This document shows positions 7,189-9,867 of a stretch of DNA of 9,867 nt, in pieces. Made by a program: the position numbers and the translations under genes. The stretch's first letter is position 1; each line of letters opens with the position of its first letter. The DNA comes from Acidobacteriota bacterium (GTDB lineage Bacteria; Acidobacteriota; Terriglobia; Terriglobales; Acidobacteriaceae): assembly GCA_021799405.1 (NCBI GenBank), contig JAJZAL010000195.1, positions 1-9,867 of the forward strand. The letters run 5' to 3'. The notes beneath the pieces were generated by a model. That model was not told the DNA's origin. It searched no databases and saw only the letters and a program-made list of their open reading frames with translations.

Positions 7189-8178
7189 ATGCCTGACGTA
7201 ACGTCCGCAATTTTTCGATGGGTGGGGTTGGATGCTCCACCCGATGCATCAACGGCCTTGTCTATTTCGGCTTCGCAGGCGCGCCAATTTCGCAACTTTC
7301 GAGTGTTTTTCGGCCTGGTGTGGTTGTACGATGCCTGGACTGCCTCTTCCGGAGCGACCAAGCATGCCATTGCGCAGTTTCTCGGATTGCCGTTTGCATC
7401 GACCGCCGTTCATCTCACGGGCACAGCAGTCATGTTCTTTGCACTCTATATCGCGCTGGCATTGCTTTCCGGTAGAGGCATGCGAGCCGCACTTTGGGTC
7501 GGCATCGGGTACCTGACAGTGATGTGGATTGCGGTGGAGCGAGGAGGAGATTTCAATCCTGCTACCGGGGGAACGGATGCCGGTATCGCTCCACCCTATC
7601 TGATTGCGCTGCTACTTGCCTATCTCACCTGGCGCATATCTAAGCCCCGCCCGCCGGAGGCTAACGCGGCAGGAAATAACAGTTATCATCTGTGGATTTA
7701 CGTTGCGCGTTTGATGTTTGGTTTTCTGTGGGCCTGGGACACCTTGTTTAAGTTCCATCCTTACTTCATTACGCATTTCGTCTCCTTCCTTTCAGGGGCC
7801 GAGGCTGGGCAACCCGCATGGGTTGTGGACTGGCTCCAACTGTGGATTGCGGTGATTACCCATACGAGCCCAATCCTTATTGGCATACTGTCTGCGATTG
7901 CGGAGGCGCTAATTGCATGGAGCCTGTTGAGCGGAAAGCTGATGCGCATCTTTCTGCCTTTTGGGTTGGTGTATTCGCTAATGATCTGGTCCACAGCGGA
8001 AGGTTTCGGTGGACCTTACGGCAATGGTGTGAGCGGCATGCCGGGCAATATGTTCGGCAATGCGGTAATCTACGCGCTGATCTTCGGCTATTTCATGGTT
8101 CTGTATCGCCAGCCCTTGCGCAATACGAGAACGAAGGAGGGTCAGGATTCTGTTGATGAGCAGTTACTTAGCCAATAG
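7189..8178 (+). CDS. Tandem DoxX-like integral membrane protein
   Basis: A 329-residue polytopic membrane protein with about eight hydrophobic segments, in two halves that resemble each other. Half 1 has FRVFFGLVWLYDAW (37-50) and half 2 has RLMFGFLWAWDTLFKFHPYF (174-193). The glycine-rich loop GGDFNPATGGTDAG (119-132) with helix PPYLIALLLAYL matches EGFGGPYGNGVSGMPG (271-286) with AVIYALIFGYF. Each half looks like one DoxX/DoxD-type four-helix unit. DoxD is the small subunit of archaeal thiosulfate:quinone oxidoreductase, and many DoxX proteins are of unknown function. Membrane placement beside copAB and a copper ATPase suggests a role in metal or redox stress, which is inference. Codons are less C-ending than in copAB (more TTG, GTT, GGT), hinting at a different origin. 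Translation starts at an ATG behind AGGAGG. Confidence 0.75.
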   Translation: MPDVTSAIFRWVGLDAPPDASTALSISASQARQFRNFRVFFGLVWLYDAWTASSGATKHAIAQFLGLPFASTAVHLTGTAVMFFALYIALALLSGRGMRAALWVGIGYLTVMWIAVERGGDFNPATGGTDAGIAPPYLIALLLAYLTWRISKPRPPEANAAGNNSYHLWIYVARLMFGFLWAWDTLFKFHPYFITHFVSFLSGAEAGQPAWVVDWLQLWIAVITHTSPILIGILSAIAEALIAWSLLSGKLMRIFLPFGLVYSLMIWSTAEGFGGPYGNGVSGMPGNMFGNAVIYALIFGYFMVLYRQPLRNTRTKEGQDSVDEQLLSQ

Positions 8179-8189
8179 TGTCCGGACAC
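8178..8189. promoter_or_regulatory. 12-bp perfect palindrome ahead of the sigma factor gene
   Basis: GTGTCCGGACAC reads the same on both strands. Its first base is the last base of the DoxX-gene stop, and it lies 62 bases before the sigma factor start. It could be an operator dyad for a homodimeric regulator. No second copy was noticed in the window. Confidence 0.4.
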
Positions 8190-8236
8190 CCCTTAAGAAA
8201 AAGTCGGGTACAGTATCTTTGAATGTAGTTGCCTTG

Positions 8237-8244
8237 AGGAGAGG
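8237..8244 (+). promoter_or_regulatory. Ribosome binding site fixing the sigma factor start
   Basis: AGGAGAGG lies seven bases before the ATG at 8252. This favours that start over the in-frame ATG codons at 8153 and 8156, which sit inside the DoxX-like gene. Confidence 0.75.
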
Positions 8245-8251
8245 TTTGGCA

Positions 8252-8824
8252 ATGAAAGATTCCGCTTGTAATTCAGGCAACGGTGATCGAGTCGTAACGA
8301 TTGAGGGAATTGCCGATCAACATGCGAGGTTTCTCAGATTTTTGGCAGTACGTGTTGGGGACAAGGCTGAGGCCGAGGACATTCTCCATTCCGCTTACGT
8401 CAAAGCGCTTGAGCGGGAACATCAACTCCGATCTGACGAGAGCATAGTCGCCTGGTTCTATCGCATTCTGCGGAACAGTTTAATCGACCACTATCGCCGA
8501 AGTGCGGCGCGCGATCATGCTCATCAGCGCTATGCGGCGGAAGCTCCGAATTCGTATGTGCCCGAATTGCAGGAGCAGAGCTGTATGTGCATCGCAGATT
8601 TGGTGACAGGCCTGAAGAGCGAATATCGGGAAGCGATAGAGCGGATCGATTTGGGAGGGGAATCGATTGAAGATTTTGGCCGCGCCAAGGGAATCACTAT
8701 GAACAATGCCTCGGTTCGGCTTCACCGCGCCCGCAAGGCCCTCGCAGGTCAATTGATACTGGTCTGCGGTGTCTGCGCACAGCATAAGTGTGTCGATTGC
8801 ACCTGCCACCGGACGAAACTGTAA
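8252..8824 (+). CDS. ECF sigma factor with C-terminal Cys-rich tail (CorE-like, metal-responsive)
   Basis: A 190-residue ECF sigma factor. Region 2 (about 22-90) has EAEDILHSAYVKAL and AWFYRILRNSLIDHYRR. Region 4 (about 115-168) has LKSEYREAIERIDL, then the helix-turn-helix SIEDFGRAKG with NNASVRLHRARKAL. After region 4 comes a short tail, VCGVCAQHKCVDCTCH, with Cys172, 175, 180, 183, 185 and His178; a further CMC (Cys111, Cys113) lies in the region 2-4 linker. This pattern matches the CorE/ECF44 group (type member CorE of Myxococcus xanthus), whose Cys-rich domain senses copper directly and needs no anti-sigma. That agrees with no anti-sigma gene here and with copper genes on both sides. It probably drives the ATPase and/or copAB; the metal actually sensed (Cu, Cd or Zn) cannot be read from the sequence. 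Start chosen at 8252 because of its ribosome site. Confidence 0.9.
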   Translation: MKDSACNSGNGDRVVTIEGIADQHARFLRFLAVRVGDKAEAEDILHSAYVKALEREHQLRSDESIVAWFYRILRNSLIDHYRRSAARDHAHQRYAAEAPNSYVPELQEQSCMCIADLVTGLKSEYREAIERIDLGGESIEDFGRAKGITMNNASVRLHRARKALAGQLILVCGVCAQHKCVDCTCHRTKL

Positions 8825-8864
8825 GGTTCTCGAGGCTTCTGCGTCTACCTGAACGAGTGCAATC

Positions 8865-8870
8865 AGGAGG
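8865..8870 (+). promoter_or_regulatory. Consensus ribosome binding site defining a TTG start
   Basis: A perfect AGGAGG is five bases before TTG at 8876. Going upstream in that frame there is no ATG or GTG before the sigma factor's TAA, so TTG is the natural start of the ATPase. Confidence 0.85.
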
Positions 8871-8875
8871 AGAAA

Positions 8876-9867
8876 TTGACCATTCTTGAATCGGAAAAGC
8901 CGGCCGGGAAGGTTAAGGATCCGGTCTGTGGAATGACCGTAGATCCACGAGATGCGGCGGAGACGCTCGAACACGCGGGAAAAAATCTCTATTTTTGCAG
9001 CTCAGGATGCGCGACAAAGTTTCGCCACGACCCCGGAAAATATTGGCCGTCTGGAAAATTGCAGCCCCCATCTGCGACATCCGATCATGCCGCAAGTGCG
9101 AGCCGTTCAGACTTCATCTGCCCCATGCACCCGGAGGTGCGAGAAAACACGCCCGGAAGTTGCCCGAAGTGCGGCATGGCGCTCGAACCTGAGATGGTTC
9201 CAGCGACATTGGCCAGGACGGAATATATCTGTCCAATGCATCCGGAAGTCGTGCGCTCCGAACCCGGAAGCTGTCCTATCTGCGGCATGGCTTTGGAGGC
9301 GAAAGCGATTACGAACGAAGAGGAGAATCCTGAGCTTCGCGATATGACGCGTCGCTTCTGGGTCAGCGTGGCATTGTCATTGCCCTTGCTGGCATATATG
9401 ATCGCCCAACTTCTGCCTGCCCCTTTGTTCTCACATGGAATTGCGGCAAGGATATGGACATGGGTTGAATTCGCCCTTGCAACTCCGGTGGTGCTGTGGG
9501 GAGGCGCGCCGTTCTTTGCGCGCGGATGGCTATCCCTTAAGACGCGCAATCTCAATATGTTCACGCTCATTGCGCTTGGTACGGGAACGGCCTATTTCTA
9601 TAGTGTTGTTGCGACGTTCTTCCCCCTGCTTTTTCCCGCTTCTCTGCGCGGGCCGGGAGGAGAGATAGCGGTTTATTTCGAGCCGGCCGCGATTATTGTT
9701 GCCCTTGTCCTCCTTGGTCAGGTCATGGAACTGAGAGCTCGCAGTCAGACCAGCAGCGCGATTCGTGCGTTGCTGGGGCTTGCTCCAAAAACGGCGCGGC
9801 GAATCGATCAGAATGGTCAGGAGTCCGATATTCCATTGGACAAGGTGGTCATTGGAGATAAGCTGCG
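8876..9867 (+). CDS. Heavy-metal (copper) P-type ATPase, N-terminal part, with YHS and two heavy-metal-binding domains (3' partial)
   Basis: The frame runs from TTG at 8876 off the window edge (330 whole codons). The product is an inner-membrane P1B-type ATPase that exports metal from the cytoplasm using ATP. Residues 13-57 form a YHS domain (DPVCGM, Cys18, then FCSSGC, Cys41 and Cys45). Two heavy-metal-binding repeats follow: FICPMHPEV...PGSCPKCGMALE (80-104; Cys82, 96, 99) and YICPMHPEV...PGSCPICGMALE (117-141; Cys119, 133, 136). Then come membrane helices (FWVSVALSLPLLAYMIAQLL from about 155; WVEFALATPVVLWGG; the MFTLIALGTGTAYF helix) and a helix ending LLGQVMELRARSQTSSAIRALLGLAPKTARR, which enters the actuator domain as in CopA/CopB-type copper pumps. 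The CPC motif, DKTGT phosphorylation site and ATP-binding domain lie beyond the window. It starts 51 bases after the sigma factor stop, in the same frame, so the two are probably one operon. The name copA is avoided because the oxidase already uses it. Confidence 0.93.
   Translation, partial: MTILESEKPAGKVKDPVCGMTVDPRDAAETLEHAGKNLYFCSSGCATKFRHDPGKYWPSGKLQPPSATSDHAASASRSDFICPMHPEVRENTPGSCPKCGMALEPEMVPATLARTEYICPMHPEVVRSEPGSCPICGMALEAKAITNEEENPELRDMTRRFWVSVALSLPLLAYMIAQLLPAPLFSHGIAARIWTWVEFALATPVVLWGGAPFFARGWLSLKTRNLNMFTLIALGTGTAYFYSVVATFFPLLFPASLRGPGGEIAVYFEPAAIIVALVLLGQVMELRARSQTSSAIRALLGLAPKTARRIDQNGQESDIPLDKVVIGDKL

Noticed and set aside
8153..8251. Upstream extension of the sigma factor to an ATG at 8153
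   Set aside because: It overlaps the DoxX-like gene and adds 33 residues absent from ECF region 2; the good ribosome site points to 8252.
8822..8876. Possible sigma factor-ATPase fusion by stop read-through, since both share a frame with a single TAA between
   Set aside because: A perfect ribosome site and TTG start lie between them and there is no read-through context, so the shared frame is probably coincidence.
8952..9347. 131-codon frame within the ATPase
   Set aside because: It is out of frame with the YHS and heavy-metal-binding motifs read from 8876; the encoded sequence is Arg-rich with no domain.
9085..9570. Minus-strand frame of 161 codons opposite the ATPase
   Set aside because: Its repeated peptide pattern (RTSGCMGQ / RTTSGCIGQ) is only the antisense reading of the duplicated heavy-metal-binding domain.

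Overview
The window is a bacterial stretch of about 9.9 kb in which every credible gene lies on the + strand. It reads as two functional blocks. Protein-family content and the GC-rich, C-ending codons of the first two thirds suggest a soil or environmental Gram-negative bacterium. Acidobacteriota (Terriglobia) is my best guess, but that is inference from gene style and not a marker-gene identification. An outer-membrane CopB and a Tat-exported CopA support a double-membrane cell.

Block 1 (1-3577) is a signalling operon. It holds the 3' part of a GAF-containing hybrid histidine kinase with two receiver domains, the second degenerate and truncated. A stand-alone receiver protein overlaps it by 4 nt. 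A GAF/SpoIIE-type (PP2C) phosphatase follows after 4 nt. The likely output is phosphorelay to the single-domain receiver together with control of a Ser/Thr phosphatase, as in partner-switching pathways, although no antagonist or anti-sigma gene is visible here.

Block 2 (3692 to the end) is a copper/heavy-metal resistance island. It contains a small exported Cys-containing protein (3692-4084), the multicopper oxidase CopA (4277-6262), outer-membrane CopB (6259-7059, overlapping copA by 4 nt), and a membrane protein with two tandem DoxX-like halves (7189-8178). Next come an ECF sigma factor with a C-terminal cysteine-rich tail like the copper-sensing CorE group (8252-8824) and the 5' part of a P-type copper ATPase (8876 to the end). 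The ATPase starts at TTG after a perfect AGGAGG. It carries an N-terminal YHS domain and two copies of the short heavy-metal-binding domain.

The working model is periplasmic Cu(I) oxidation and sequestration by CopA/CopB plus the small Cys protein, and cytoplasmic copper export by the ATPase. The sigma factor senses metal directly through its own Cys tail and needs no anti-sigma. Codon choice shifts visibly between copB and the DoxX gene, at a spacer holding a strong imperfect hairpin. The copper block may therefore have been put together from two sources. No RNA genes, insertion sequences or CRISPR arrays were seen.
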